This document shows positions 22,032 through 33,511 of a DNA stretch of 64,000 nucleotides, in pieces. Numbering within the stretch: the stretch's first letter is position 1; each line of letters begins with the position of its first letter. The notes under the pieces are model-generated. The model was given only the letters and a program-made list of their open reading frames with translations. It was not told the DNA's origin and did not search any database. The DNA lies in the NCBI RefSeq assembly GCF_900090045.1, contig NC_041780.1:610001-674000 (forward strand). Reading direction: 5' to 3'. The translations under genes and the position numbers were made by a program. This DNA comes from Plasmodium malariae. Its lineage: Eukaryota; Apicomplexa; Aconoidasida; Haemosporida; Plasmodiidae.

Positions 22032-22997
22032 ATGGGTCCATATTCTAATCAGAGAAGTCAACCTATGTCCTTGTTGATAAGAAAATTGAAGTTTGATACA
22101 TCACCATCTATGGTTCGAGAAAAATTTAAAAAATTTGGAGCAATAAAAGATGTATATTTACCAATAGATTATTATACAAAAGAACCAAGAGGTTTTGGTT
22201 TTGTTGAATTTTATGATCCAAAAGATGCTGAACAAGCATTGAAAGAAATGAACGGTTCAGAAATTGATGGAAATAGAATTGAAGTATTTGTTGCACAGAA
22301 AGGAAGATCAGATCCAAGGCTTATGAGGTATAAAGAAAGAGGAGGAGGAGGAGGTGGCACATATGCTTTTAGAAAAAATCAGAACAATAAAATAAGAAGA
22401 AGGTATATTTCAAAATCGAATTCACGATATGGTTCTTATTCAAGAGATAAAATGAGAAGAAGAGATAGATCAAGAGAAAAATATAGATATAGAAATAGTT
22501 ATGATAGAAGAATGGGTAATTATAGAGATAAAAGAAGTTATTATAACATGAAAAATTATAATGATAAATATCGTAATAGAGAATATGATAGAAGTTATAG
22601 TCGAAGTAGAATGTCAAGAGACTATAGAAATGATTCTTCTAGGCACAGGGAAAAAAGAAGATATGATAAATATTACAGAAGTAGTAGTAGGAGAGTGAGT
22701 AGACAGAGTAAATATGAATCTAGGAAAAAGCATGATAAAAAAGAAGACAGTAATTATAAGTCAAAATATGATAGTAATGATGAATACAGTGATGAAACTA
22801 GAAATTCTAGTAAGCATTCAAAGCATCAGAATATTTCAAAGTCTATATCTTTTAATACAGAAAAAGATGAGGCGAAAAAAAAACATGAACATACAAATGA
22901 AAAAGATAATTCGAAAGAATGGAAAGAAAGCGAGGATAGAAATGAGCCGAGCAATAGGAGAGATTCTGTTAACAGCAATGAGGATGAATCAAATTAG
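22032..22997 (+). CDS. SRSF12: Serine/arginine-rich splicing factor (RRM + RS domain), SRSF12-like
   Basis: 321 aa, one exon. An RNA-recognition motif spans about residues 12-92, with RNP2 LLIRKL (14-19) and RNP1 RGFGFVEF (53-60). A Gly run (about 104-109) links it to a long basic tail of Arg/Ser, Arg/Asp and Arg/Tyr dipeptides, ending in a charged Lys/Glu/Ser/Asn segment. This is SR-protein architecture: RNA binding through the RRM and phospho-regulated protein contacts through the RS tail, in pre-mRNA splicing in the nucleus. Position next to ADF1 matches the P. falciparum gene named SR splicing factor 12, as remembered. The ATG at 22032 is the first in frame and begins the usual MGPYSN-type N-terminus before the RRM. 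The leader is purine-rich (aaaaagcaaaaa). It converges on the MSP3-like array. Confidence 0.88.
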   Translation: MGPYSNQRSQPMSLLIRKLKFDTSPSMVREKFKKFGAIKDVYLPIDYYTKEPRGFGFVEFYDPKDAEQALKEMNGSEIDGNRIEVFVAQKGRSDPRLMRYKERGGGGGGTYAFRKNQNNKIRRRYISKSNSRYGSYSRDKMRRRDRSREKYRYRNSYDRRMGNYRDKRSYYNMKNYNDKYRNREYDRSYSRSRMSRDYRNDSSRHREKRRYDKYYRSSSRRVSRQSKYESRKKHDKKEDSNYKSKYDSNDEYSDETRNSSKHSKHQNISKSISFNTEKDEAKKKHEHTNEKDNSKEWKESEDRNEPSNRRDSVNSNEDESN

Positions 22998-25263
22998 AAG
23001 AAAAAAAAGGGTTAAGGCGATACGAAGTGGGAAGGAGCGACGACACACAAAGGGATATATATATATTATGTATTCATATGTGCAGATACGTGTATACATA
23101 CATATTTAGGTATACACCTCTTAGGCCTATTCTTGCATTCGTGGTTGAGATCGCAGCACAGTTTAAAAAAAGTACCTTCAGATGTTAAACACAATGTTTC
23201 AATAATTAATTGCTTTTAATAGAATCTTTGAAGAATTTACTTTTTGTGAAATATAACAAATTCTTAAAAGTATATCTATTTTTCCCTTCAAGTCTCTTCA
23301 AAGAAATTAATTAGCGTTAATATTACAAGAAAAATGTAAGCCTTCATTTTTATGTGTATTATTACTGATTATTTCCCCTCTTTTTTTTATATTATATATT
23401 ATATATGCATATGTATATGTGTATATGTATGTATATGCATAAGTATATATGTGTGTGCATGTGTATGTATGTATATGTATGTATATGTATGTATATGTAT
23501 GTATGTATGTATATGTATGTATGTATGTATATGTATGTATGTATGTATATGTATGTATATGTATGTGTGTATAATTTTTTTTACGGGTCTATATACATAT
23601 ATATATATATATATATAATTAAAATAAAAATTCCAATGAGCACTATTTTTCTTTTTATGTTTACATTTTTTTTTACATATATATATATGCAAAAATATAT
23701 GTATGTGCTTCTTCAAACGATGTACTTAGTAGATTACTGTTGGTTTTATAATTAGAAATGTTGCAGTAAGAGTAAAAATGTATACTTAAAATACCAAAAG
23801 AATGAAAAGAAAAAATAAAAATGTAATAGAATAAATATTAAGTTACGCATGATATGTAAAGTACAATTTTATTTACGTGCTTTTTGCGCACTGATTAATG
23901 AGATATGCGCCTGAAAATTTTATACAACCTTTCAATGGATTAATGAAGAAAATGCTAGATATTATAAAAGAAATATTTATCAAAAAAGACGAAAAATTGT
24001 GTTACAAGACTTTTTTTTTTTTTTTTTTTTATTATTATTACCATTACTATTACTGTCATTTGATAAAACAAGCGTTCGGGTTTCTCATTTTTTTTTTTTG
24101 GTGAAAATCGTTACATATCAAAGGAAGAAGGACAAGGGCATATTTATATATATATGTATGTATATATGTATATATATGTATATAAGCATATATATGTATA
24201 TATATGTATATAAGCATATATATGTATATATATGTATATCTAAATGCTGTATCCTTACCATGAGAGTGTATCAAATTTATTGAAGTGTGAAAAATAAGAT
24301 AAAAGTAAGTTGAAGGTGAAGTAAATATATATATACTTATATACATATTTCTGTATAACGTATATGTATATATAATAATACTCAAGATTGAAATCAGGAT
24401 AATTATTGTTTTTGTATATTTGAAATATGCTTTTAGAAGATTTTTCAGTTCATTGTTAATTTTCAAGTTATTCCTGTTGCTTCTTGTAAGCTTCACATAT
24501 GTTATAATTGCAGTTAAAGGGTATTTGCAAGTGATGGATAAGTGAGATACACATCTTCAGTAATAATTGGTTGACCAACCGTTATTTATTTAGTTAGTTA
24601 TTCACATATTTGTTTATTTGTTTATTTGTTTATTATTAACATTCATGTACCACTTTAATTCAAGACAATTATAATTAATATTTGTCTACAAAGGGAAAAG
24701 AATTCTTTTAAAAAATTCAGACTTCCCATTTTTGTCAACGTATTTGTTTATATTATAATTTGTTAACCATTAAATGTTAAAAAAAAGAAAAATATTTTAA
24801 AAATATTGTTTTTCTTTTTGAATCAATTAAATATATGTTATTTTAAAATTTTAACCTGAATTGTGCATAAATCGTTGATAGGATGTTTCAGCGTATACGC
24901 GCGGCAAATATGTGCATATATATACATATATATACGTATATATACATATATATACATATATATACATATATATACATATTTATACATTCAATAGTTTTCG
25001 TTGAACCTTTTATATAATACGCAAATTGTTTTTATTTGTTGATCTTCATTACAAATGATGTGTATATGATTTTTATTAGAGATTTTTTCTCTTGAAAAAT
25101 TATCTCTCCTCTTTTCCCTTTTCCCATGTTAATGTTACAATTTGTTAAATAAATTTCATTACTAATAGTTTTACTAGTCTTTAATAATGTAAAACTTTGT
25201 TTTATTCTTCAATGGATTGAGTTTTTTTTTTTTTTTTTTTTACGCAAAAAAATGTACACATAT

Positions 25264-25314
<51 letters not shown>

Positions 25315-26114
25315 TATCAATCAGTTGAAACATGAACAGTTCAGGAAAAACTAGAAGTTTTTTATTATGATTTTATAAGATTATAATAAGCTATTCCAAG
25401 TAGCGAGTAACATTAAAAATATATATATATCTTTGTAGAGTTAATTGTAGACTAACTTATTCATATGAAAACTTTCATGGAACCTTTTTAGTTTTACAAT
25501 TTGTTAACTTTTTTTATTGCAAGAATTTTTTTTGAAGTACTTTTTCTTCACTATATATGATTTGTCAAAAAAAAAAAAATTCTGACTCATTAATAATTAT
25601 TTTTATAAAATTTTGTTCTAGCAAAAATTAAAAATGACAAAATGTTTTTATTTTGACAGAACTGTTAAAAATTATATGCATTTGTCTTAATTTAAGTAGG
25701 GATAAAGCTGCAATATAAAAAGTATATTTAGTCCCATTTCATAATGAGAATGCAACTTCATAGCTTTCTATAGATAGGAAAAATATTCGTTCTATTGGCG
25801 TTTATAAAAATATGAGTAAAATTTAACAAACTAATGAACTATTATTTAAGTTGTATTTAATTATTAAAAAAATATTTTTAATTTTCCTAACATGTTACAT
25901 ATATATGTTTTATATACTAAATAGTTTTATGTCTTTTTTTTTTTTTTTTTTTCTCTTTTTTGTCAACTGTTGCATATGTTTTTATATCATACAATCCAAA
26001 AAAAAAATATATATTTTTTTAAATTATTACATTTTACAAAATGGAACTTAAATATTTAAGTATTCATGAAAAAACACATGAATATTTTTTTTTTTTTTTT
26101 TTTACTAAATTTTA
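22998..26114. other. Spacer at the border between core genes and the MSP3-like array
   Basis: No secure gene. It holds GTAT repeats just after SRSF12 (23400-23575), poly(T)/TTA runs near 24010-24060, TATA/TACA repeats near 24140-24240 and 24910-24990, and a TA run at 25270-25310. An ATG-initiated open frame at 23898-24010 (MRYAPENFIQPFNG...) and a hydrophobic minus-strand frame at 24385-24496 have non-repetitive content but no recognisable family. Confidence 0.6.
23400..23575. repeat. GTAT/TATG microsatellite
   Basis: About 170 bp of gtatatgtatgtat-type repeats, about 400 bp beyond the SRSF12 stop codon. Confidence 0.9.
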
Positions 26115-27857
26115 TTATTGCAAAAGATAGTGACCCATATCTTCTGCTAAATCTTTTAGTGAATCGACAATCTCCGGATCACCACCAACTAAAGTAACCA
26201 TTTTTTTTATTAACTGTTCAGCTTCTTTTTTAGCATCAGCCAGATATGTATAATTATCTACAAGTGAGTTATGAGTATTAGTAACCTGTGATGGAACGTT
26301 ATAGTTCTCGTTTTCCTGTTCTTTATTTTTTGCACCTTCTACATCATGTTTTTTCGGAATATCACTTTCGCGTAATTGATCCACATTTGCATCGTCCTCA
26401 TCTATATTTTCCTCTTCTCCTGCATCTGCATCTTCTTGTTGTTTCATTTCTTCCATCACTCCTTCTATCACTTCCTGTATCATATCCTCCATTGTATCAT
26501 CTGAAATATCCTCCTCTTCTTCACCTTGTTGTTCTTCTCTTTCCTCTACTACGGATTCATCTACATCTGTAATGTTCTGAGTTGCTTGATCAGGTAATTT
26601 TACTGGCTCAAGTACATTTAGATTTTGTCTTTTTACTAATTCTTCTAGTTCCTTTTTATCCTTTAGTATTTGCGATTCTTCTGAGGATTCTTCACCATTC
26701 CGATTTTCTTTTACTGCTTCGTCTGCTGGTGGATATCCGTCTTGTTGCATAGGTTTTGGTGGTCCTTCTTGAGGCAATTCTGTTGATTCTATAGCCGATT
26801 GAGGTCTTAATTCACCTTCTTGTTTCAGTATATCTATTCCTTCTATTGGTGGTGATGATGAATCTTGACCATTATCTTCTCTTTCCGTTATTTGATCTGG
26901 AGCTGTAGGAGTTCTCGGCGCTCTTTCATCTGAATGTGAATTTATTCCTTGGGGATTTCTATCTGTTGATAATGTATGATCTATTACTTCATTCAATGGT
27001 TCATCTGCTGTTGACTTTGATTGTACTGTTACATCTGGTAGTGATGGATGTTCTGATGATGATACCCCTGATAGTGGTGGTTTTTGTAATGATGATTCTT
27101 CTGATTTTGGATCTCTTAGTTGCTGTCCTCTTGACAACACTTCTGGTAATTGATTTAGTGATAGTGATTCTTGTAGTGGTTTCATATCTTTTTCTGTCTC
27201 ATCTGATACAGGATTTATACTAGTTCCATCACCCGCTTCTGTGTGTGATACCCCTTCTTGTGGTTCACCATGTCCTGCTGTTGAATCCTCTCGTAATTCT
27301 CCTTGGGCTTTTCCTTCTTTTTCAACTTTATCTTTTTGCGGATTCTCAGGGTCATCTTTACCCCCATCTCCAGATTTTTCTAGAGATTGTTTTACAACTG
27401 AAAGAGTAGATACTGATCCATCTTCACTAGTAGGTCCCTTTTCACCATTGTCTTCAGGTCCACTGTTATCATGAGATTTATCTCCAGCTTTAGAAGCAGG
27501 ATCTTCTGTATCTTCAGTTTTACGAATAGGAGTAGATTCACTTTTTAATTTTTCATCTTCTAAAGTAGATTGAGTTACTGCATCTTCTAGTTTTCCAGGA
27601 CTATGTTCTTCGTTTGAAGCAGATTGTAACGTATTATGATCACCTGCTGATACTTCTAGTCCTGAATGTAAATTGGTACTATCTTGTTCATCTTGTAAAG
27701 AAACATTTTTTTTTGAAAAACCATTCCTTAAATTACGTTTTATAAAATTTATATTTTGTCGCTCTTGGACTCCATATGGCAAATTTTCACTATTTTCACA
27801 TATGCACAAATTTAAAAAAAATAATAAAAAAGATGTTATGGGAAAAACTTTACACAT
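26115..27857 (-). CDS. MSP3: MSP3-like merozoite surface protein, member 1 (580 aa)
   Basis: Single exon. The signal peptide has hydrophobic core LLFFLNLCIC (residues 11-20) and a likely cut near residue 20. The family signature NLRNG is at 42-46, followed by the shared FSKKNVSLQDEQ stretch. The middle (about 60-410) is acidic, rich in Ser/Glu/Pro/Gln and low-complexity. The conserved C-terminal module (about 410-580) starts at NVLEPVKLP and includes a Glu-rich linker. It ends with GGDPEIVDSLKDLAEDMGHYLL. There is no GPI signal or membrane segment at the end. In P. vivax and P. falciparum, MSP3 proteins are soluble, attach to the merozoite surface through other proteins and are targets of antibodies; that role is inferred here. 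This is the array member closest to the core genes and it converges on SRSF12. Its upstream sequence resembles that of member 7 (51193). Confidence 0.8.
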   Translation of the reverse strand: MCKVFPITSFLLFFLNLCICENSENLPYGVQERQNINFIKRNLRNGFSKKNVSLQDEQDSTNLHSGLEVSAGDHNTLQSASNEEHSPGKLEDAVTQSTLEDEKLKSESTPIRKTEDTEDPASKAGDKSHDNSGPEDNGEKGPTSEDGSVSTLSVVKQSLEKSGDGGKDDPENPQKDKVEKEGKAQGELREDSTAGHGEPQEGVSHTEAGDGTSINPVSDETEKDMKPLQESLSLNQLPEVLSRGQQLRDPKSEESSLQKPPLSGVSSSEHPSLPDVTVQSKSTADEPLNEVIDHTLSTDRNPQGINSHSDERAPRTPTAPDQITEREDNGQDSSSPPIEGIDILKQEGELRPQSAIESTELPQEGPPKPMQQDGYPPADEAVKENRNGEESSEESQILKDKKELEELVKRQNLNVLEPVKLPDQATQNITDVDESVVEEREEQQGEEEEDISDDTMEDMIQEVIEGVMEEMKQQEDADAGEEENIDEDDANVDQLRESDIPKKHDVEGAKNKEQENENYNVPSQVTNTHNSLVDNYTYLADAKKEAEQLIKKMVTLVGGDPEIVDSLKDLAEDMGHYLLQ

Positions 27858-27897
27858 TTTTTATTTGTATTTTAAAAAATTTGCAAAAAAAAATTGA

Positions 27898-28085
27898 AGT
27901 TCAAAGTGGAAAGAAATGCAAAAATGGATAATTAAAATGATACCCACTTTTGCATTAATTTTTATTATCACAAAAAAATATTTACACACAAATTTACATT
28001 AATAAAATAAAAACAACCACCAGCCATTTTTTGTCTACTGCTAATTTGACAACTGTTCTTTTGTGAAAAGTCTAAATTTTCGAAA
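27898..28085 (-). promoter_or_regulatory. Upstream region shared with the member at 48404-51193
   Basis: By eye this segment aligns with 51252-51430 with only scattered differences. It includes an identical run, acacaaatttacattaataa, and the block aaaaagtctaaattt. It lies immediately 5' of the member 1 start in the same orientation as in the other gene. It is either a conserved promoter or recent shared ancestry of the upstream sequence. Confidence 0.6.
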
Positions 28086-28264
28086 ATTGGAAAATAAAAA
28101 AATTCGACGAAAAAAAAAAAATAATAAAATAAAAAAAATAATAATAAAAAAAATAAATAAAATAAATAATAAAATAAAAATATATAAACACTCTGAACAT
28201 ACTAAAAAAATGCATTCACCCGTTAAATTTATCCTCCTTTAGTTGATTAACTGGTTAACTCATT

Positions 28265-28412
28265 AATTGTTTATTTGTTTAATTGTTTAATTGTTTAATT
28301 GTTTAATTGTTTAATTGTTTAATTGTTTAATTGTTTAATTGTTTAATTGTTTAATTGTTTAATTGTTTAATCGTTTAATTGTTTAATTGTTTAATTGTTT
28401 AATTGTTTAATT
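28265..28412. repeat. 8-bp repeat (ttgtttaa)
   Basis: About eighteen copies, almost perfect (one tcgtttaa variant), ending in a poly(T) run. Confidence 0.9.
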
Positions 28413-29721
28413 GATTTTTTTTTTTTTTTTTTTAAATGTTACAATTTTTTATTGAAGTACTGAGGATAATTTACCTATTCCACAATTTGTTCAAACGGAA
28501 CTTCAATTTAGAAAAGCGTCAAAGTAAAACATATGTGTGCAGATAAACTACATTTGTTTTCCTATGATGTATGGAATAAATTTGTGATAACATTTATATG
28601 TTATTCAGTTTTATTGTAAATATCAATTCAACTTTTATTTTAAAGACACAAATGATTAACAAGGTGAAATAGGTATTATCCCCCACCATATGTTTTATCT
28701 CCTCCCATTTTTGTGAAATTTATTTTGTAGATTTACACTAAAAAATAATATTTATTTGTAATGTGTATTATTTTGAATCTACCGTTAAAGAAATCAAAAA
28801 TGAGAAATAATGAAACATAAGGAAATACAACTAAAAATGAGAAAAAAATACTCAAAATAGGGAAATTTAATGAAACACCAAAAAATCATGAAAAATAATG
28901 AACAATAAAAAGTTATCGTACGATTTGATAATTTAGAAAAAGCAAAATACTATATAATAACATACACCTGTAGGTATATTATTCTATTGCTACTTTGAAA
29001 AAAGAAAAAAAAAGAAAAGAATGTAGAATATAGTTGAATAATAACCCACTGCTCGAGTACTAAAATACGTACAAAATGTTGTATAAAAATTGTTAAAATA
29101 ATTGTCCCTCTTATTATCACTTTTCGGAATATAAAATGGAAGAATCACTTTAAATTATATCATTACGATATTACAATATTACATTATTTCCCATTAAAGA
29201 AGTAATAAATAAGTTAATGTACTTCTGTTATGTTTCTGTCTCTAAATGTCTATTAATATACCTGCAGATATATATTCCCTTATGTGCAGATTTAATTTAG
29301 TACTATTTTATTAATTAAAATCATACTTTGAAAAATAAGTTATGTTCTAATGACTCTTTTTTTGTGGTTCAACAAAGCGAAACATGCTCATTTGGCTAGT
29401 TCTTAGAGGCGTATCCTTTAACTATTCTTGTATTATATTTATATAAAATTATTTTATTTTATTTTTTTTTTTTTGAATATATGAGATATATAATCAATTT
29501 ATATTGATACGATTATCATTCTGTGTAAAACAAAAGAGGCAGTCTTTTTTTCTTTTTCATGTTAATTATTTTAGTGAATATTTCTCAATGTATTTTAGTA
29601 TTACACTAACACTGTTCTCCTTGAGTTTTATCATTTAGCAGAATATTATATAAATAGTAGTAACCTAAGTAAACACACTCAAAAAGTAATATATAATTTT
29701 TTTTTTTTTTTTTTTTTTTTT

Positions 29722-31665
29722 TTATACATATTGGAAATATTGGTGCATGTAATTTTCTAACCCTTTAAGCGTATTCAAAACTGTAGTATCTGAGCTAACT
29801 GAATCAATTACTTTTTTTACTACCTCTTCGGCTACTTTTTTAACATCATTATCATTTTTATATTCTTCTGTAAGTGACTTATGAATATTATTATCATTAG
29901 GAGCTTCGTTTTTTGTTTCCCCTTCCTTTACTTTATTTATATGACCTGATTCATCCGCTTTGTCTGGATTATTCGTTTCGTTTTCTTCTTCGTTCTTTTC
30001 TATTTCGTCTTCCTCTTCTTCTTCATCATCTCCTTCTTTTAGTCTTTCTCCTTCTTGCATTCCGTCATCCTGTATCAATTTTTGTATTTCTTCCTCACTA
30101 ATATCTTCCTCCTCATCCTCCTCTTGCTTTTGTTCCTCTTCTATTTCATCTGTTATCGCTTCATCTACATCTACAGTATTATGAGTTTCCCCATTGGGCA
30201 AACTTACTGGTTCGAGTATATTTTGTTCTTCTTTTTTTCCCTTTTGTATTTGTACCATTGGTTGTTCGGGTTTATGGACAGGTGGAACTGGTGGGTCTCC
30301 ATCTCTTTTCGCCTCTTCTAATGTTTTTCGACCTATATCTTCATCACCTTCTTTTCCATCTACTGGTCCTGCTTCGAGTGTATCCTCTGTTTGTGCTACT
30401 GGTTCTTCTTCTGTTTGTTCTGCTTGTTTTTCCTCTGTTTCTACTGCTTTTTCGTCCTTTGTTTCTGCTGTTGGTCTTTCCACTGATCCACTCACTGGTT
30501 CCTTTTGCGTATCTGCGTTTTCTAATCCTGCTGGTTTTGAATGTGAGTCTACTTCTGGTGGTCTTGGTTGTTCTGCCGATGTAGGCGATGATGCTTCTTC
30601 CTCAGGTTTTGTTGTCAGTACTACTGATGAGTCTGATTCTCCTTCTAATCGAGGTGGGCTTCCTAGTAATACAGATGTTTCTTCTGATTCCCTTCCAGAT
30701 ACGATCTCTTTTGTTGCATGTCCTGGTGGTGATGATGTTCCTTGATCGTTGTTATTAACTAATGGCGGAGATGGTGTTTCTCCCTCTCTTTGTGCATCTT
30801 GTTTTTCTGCATCTGTTCCCGGTAAACTGGTTTGTTTTGAATCTAGATCTTCTGAACGTTGAACTGTTTTTCCTTCTAGTGATTCAGTTGTATGCCCTGC
30901 TTCTTGTGTTGTTAATGATGCATCACGTGCAACTGATTCTTGCACTTGTTTCCCATCTAGTGTTTGTCCTGGTTCTGAAAGTCTGGATTCAATTTGTACA
31001 TCTCCAGGTTCATGATTTTGTTCTTTTTGTTCTTTTTGTTCCACATCTCTTGCAATGTCTTTTGTGCCATCTTTAACTACTCCATCCCTTCTGTCATTAT
31101 CTGATTCTGCTTGTTCTTTGGATTTACCCCTTTCCGCTTGATCCGTTTCTTCTTGACCCCTTTTCTCTGGATTATCTTCTCCTCCACCTTCTTTCGCTTT
31201 AAGTTCATCCACCCGAGTTTCTTCAGTGTCTGAATCATTTCCCCAAATGTGTTGTTCAAACTTTAGATTATTTTTTGATAGTTGTGGTTCTGACTGTGGA
31301 TTGGCACCTTTTTGTCCTAGTACATTCAGATGTTTATGCATAGCAGATGCACGAGTTGATGTGGTTGAACCATCATCTGCAAAATTTTTGATGCCTTTTC
31401 TATTTGAATCAGCAGCAATATCTACAGTTTCTACCGTTTCAGTATTACTTTCAGCATAATTATTTTTAATATCGTCTTTTATCCTTAGATGATTCCTTTT
31501 ATGTTGTGAGGAATCATTTTTAGATGAAAAGTCATAACGTAAATTATGTTTTACATCATGTATATTTTCATACTCTTTGATTTCATTCGATAATTTTTTA
31601 TCGCTTTCACATATGCACAAATTTAGAAAAAATAAAAAAAGAGCGATCCGAAACATCTTACACAT
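29722..31665 (-). CDS. MSP3: MSP3-like merozoite surface protein, member 2 (647 aa)
   Basis: Single exon. The frame is open to 31710, but I chose the ATG at 31665 because it gives MCKMFRIALFLFFLNLCICE, aligned with the starts of the other members. The extra 15 residues upstream are not shared by them. The signature is altered to NLRYD (41-45), followed by FSSKNDSSQ. The middle is acidic and rich in Glu/Gln/Thr/Ser/Pro with no long perfect repeats. The C-terminal module (about 483-647) begins NILEPVSLPNGETHNTVDVDE, has a Glu-rich stretch with EEIQKLIQD, and ends SSDTTVLNTLKGLENYMHQYF. The terminus lacks the usual GGD. Surface or parasitophorous-vacuole location is inferred from the signal peptide and the family. 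Confidence 0.8.
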   Translation of the reverse strand: MCKMFRIALFLFFLNLCICESDKKLSNEIKEYENIHDVKHNLRYDFSSKNDSSQHKRNHLRIKDDIKNNYAESNTETVETVDIAADSNRKGIKNFADDGSTTSTRASAMHKHLNVLGQKGANPQSEPQLSKNNLKFEQHIWGNDSDTEETRVDELKAKEGGGEDNPEKRGQEETDQAERGKSKEQAESDNDRRDGVVKDGTKDIARDVEQKEQKEQNHEPGDVQIESRLSEPGQTLDGKQVQESVARDASLTTQEAGHTTESLEGKTVQRSEDLDSKQTSLPGTDAEKQDAQREGETPSPPLVNNNDQGTSSPPGHATKEIVSGRESEETSVLLGSPPRLEGESDSSVVLTTKPEEEASSPTSAEQPRPPEVDSHSKPAGLENADTQKEPVSGSVERPTAETKDEKAVETEEKQAEQTEEEPVAQTEDTLEAGPVDGKEGDEDIGRKTLEEAKRDGDPPVPPVHKPEQPMVQIQKGKKEEQNILEPVSLPNGETHNTVDVDEAITDEIEEEQKQEEDEEEDISEEEIQKLIQDDGMQEGERLKEGDDEEEEEDEIEKNEEENETNNPDKADESGHINKVKEGETKNEAPNDNNIHKSLTEEYKNDNDVKKVAEEVVKKVIDSVSSDTTVLNTLKGLENYMHQYFQYV

Positions 31666-31879
31666 TTTATATTTACGTTTTGAAAAAGTGCAAAAATTAA
31701 AGAATGTCAAATCGAGATGAAAATTAAAGTGATAGTTGTTATGAAGTGTTAACAGTGGTTTTTCAGCTGTTTTGTTTTTATTTTTTTAAAAAAGAGAGAA
31801 AAAAAAAGATAAATTTACCTTTTTTTTATGATGGTATTACTAATTGTACTTCAGAATTTTTTTTAAAAATATAATTGGA

Positions 31880-31911
<32 letters not shown>

Positions 31912-33511
31912 TCATTTTTTTTTATTTTAAATTTAAAAAAAAATAAAAAAAATTGTGAATACGAAGGATGTCTAAATGTTGCAAAATTGAACATGTAGAA
32001 AAAACCTTTAAAAAAAAAGTGTACTTATATAACATGTCAAAAAGGAAATTCAGTTCATCGGAGATATTTATTATCTTTTGTTATATATATTTTACTTTTA
32101 CATTGTAAGTAACATTTTAAAAGTAGATGTAATAAATATTGTCCGGATTTTCCTTGTATATGTATGGGTATATATTTATGTATATACATACATATATATA
32201 TGTGTATATGGCCATTTTTCAAATTGGATAAAGATAAACGCAAATACTGCACGTTCATTCGAGCAGTTCTTTTCTCCTACTAGGAGAGAAAATTATTATT
32301 ATTATTCCTATTACAGCAATAATTATAATTATTCCTACTTTGCTTTACGTTTTTTAACGTCATTACAACTTTTAACAAATGAAAATATTTTAAGTTGTAT
32401 GGTAGGTAATATACTCCCTTACGTATATTATCTCTATACTTTTTGACAAAATTAATTTCGAATATTTAAGTAAAAAAATTAATACTAATTTGTCAGTCTA
32501 AAGAGTATAATCAAATTACTAGCAAAAAAAAAAAAAAAAAAAAATACTAAATGGGTTAAAATATAATAAAAATTCTTTATTTTAGAAAAAAGAAAGTGTA
32601 ATATAGTAGTATTTATGTTCATTTTATTTTGTTTTGTTTATTTTTTTAATTTTATTTATTTGCTTTATATAAAAGATAGAAAGTTTCAGCCTTCGGTAAT
32701 GTTATATGCATTTTAACTATATACATGTTTGTTGTTGTTGCAGAATTGTTAATATGATAACTTCCTACATAATTAATATCTCCTTACAATGAAATAAAGA
32801 AGCATTTTTAATATTATGAACAAGTTCAGTATCAACGGGACATGCACATTTATTTACATATTCTGCTTTTTACTTCTCCCCCTCCATCTTTGTTATCCAT
32901 TTTTGTTATCCATCTTTGTTATCTATCTTTGTTATTCAGCTTTGTTAGTTTTATATATAGGTTGCTTCATATACTTGTAGTTTTTAATTTTATACTGGTA
33001 TATCTACTGAATTTTGTTTGTAAAAAAATTATTATTTAAATAACTCGTGGGGGTAGGAAAGAACCAAGGGTGTTCTTTCAGTTAAAGAATAGAGTGGTAT
33101 ACCTGCGTTGTTATCGCATTACATAAACGTATGTATACGTACGTTTTGTTTTTGTTTGTTTGTTTGTTTGTTTGTTTGTTTATTTGTTTATTTGTTTATT
33201 TGTTTTCATGTTTTTTCGTCTTTTTTTTTTTATTCTCATTTGTGTGATATCTTGTCAATTTTCACATGCGCTACTGTAATTTTACATAAAATGGGAGAGT
33301 AACCCTTTTTCTTTTTTCTTATTTTTTCTTCTTTTTTCTTCTTTTTTCTTATTTTTTCTCATTTATTGATAGTTTTTCTTATTTTTATTTATTTTTACTT
33401 ATTATGTTATCCGCAGGGATGTGTTTACTTTCCACTGAAACATAAAACATTAACAGTACAATTATAAATTATTCATACGTAAAAAATTGTTATATATGGA
33501 ATTAACGGCAA
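31666..33511. other. Spacer between member 2 and pseudogene member 3
   Basis: No secure gene. It has TA runs near 31880-31905, poly(A) near 32524-32543, and a TTTG microsatellite (33140-33205) followed by TTTTTTCTTC runs (33300-33360). A plus-strand open frame at 32078-32446 has non-repetitive content in its second half (about 32210-32440) but matches nothing I know. Confidence 0.55.

Larger units (their letters stand above)
27858..29721. other. Spacer between array members 1 and 2
   Basis: No gene. It holds the member 1 promoter (27898-28085, similar to the promoter of the member starting at 51193), AT-only sequence near 28110-28180, an 8-bp repeat array, and AT-rich sequence with a poly(A) run at the member 2 end. 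Confidence 0.65.

Noticed and set aside
31666..31710. 15-residue N-terminal extension of member 2
   Set aside because: The ATG at 31665 aligns with all other members and places the signal peptide at the very N-terminus.
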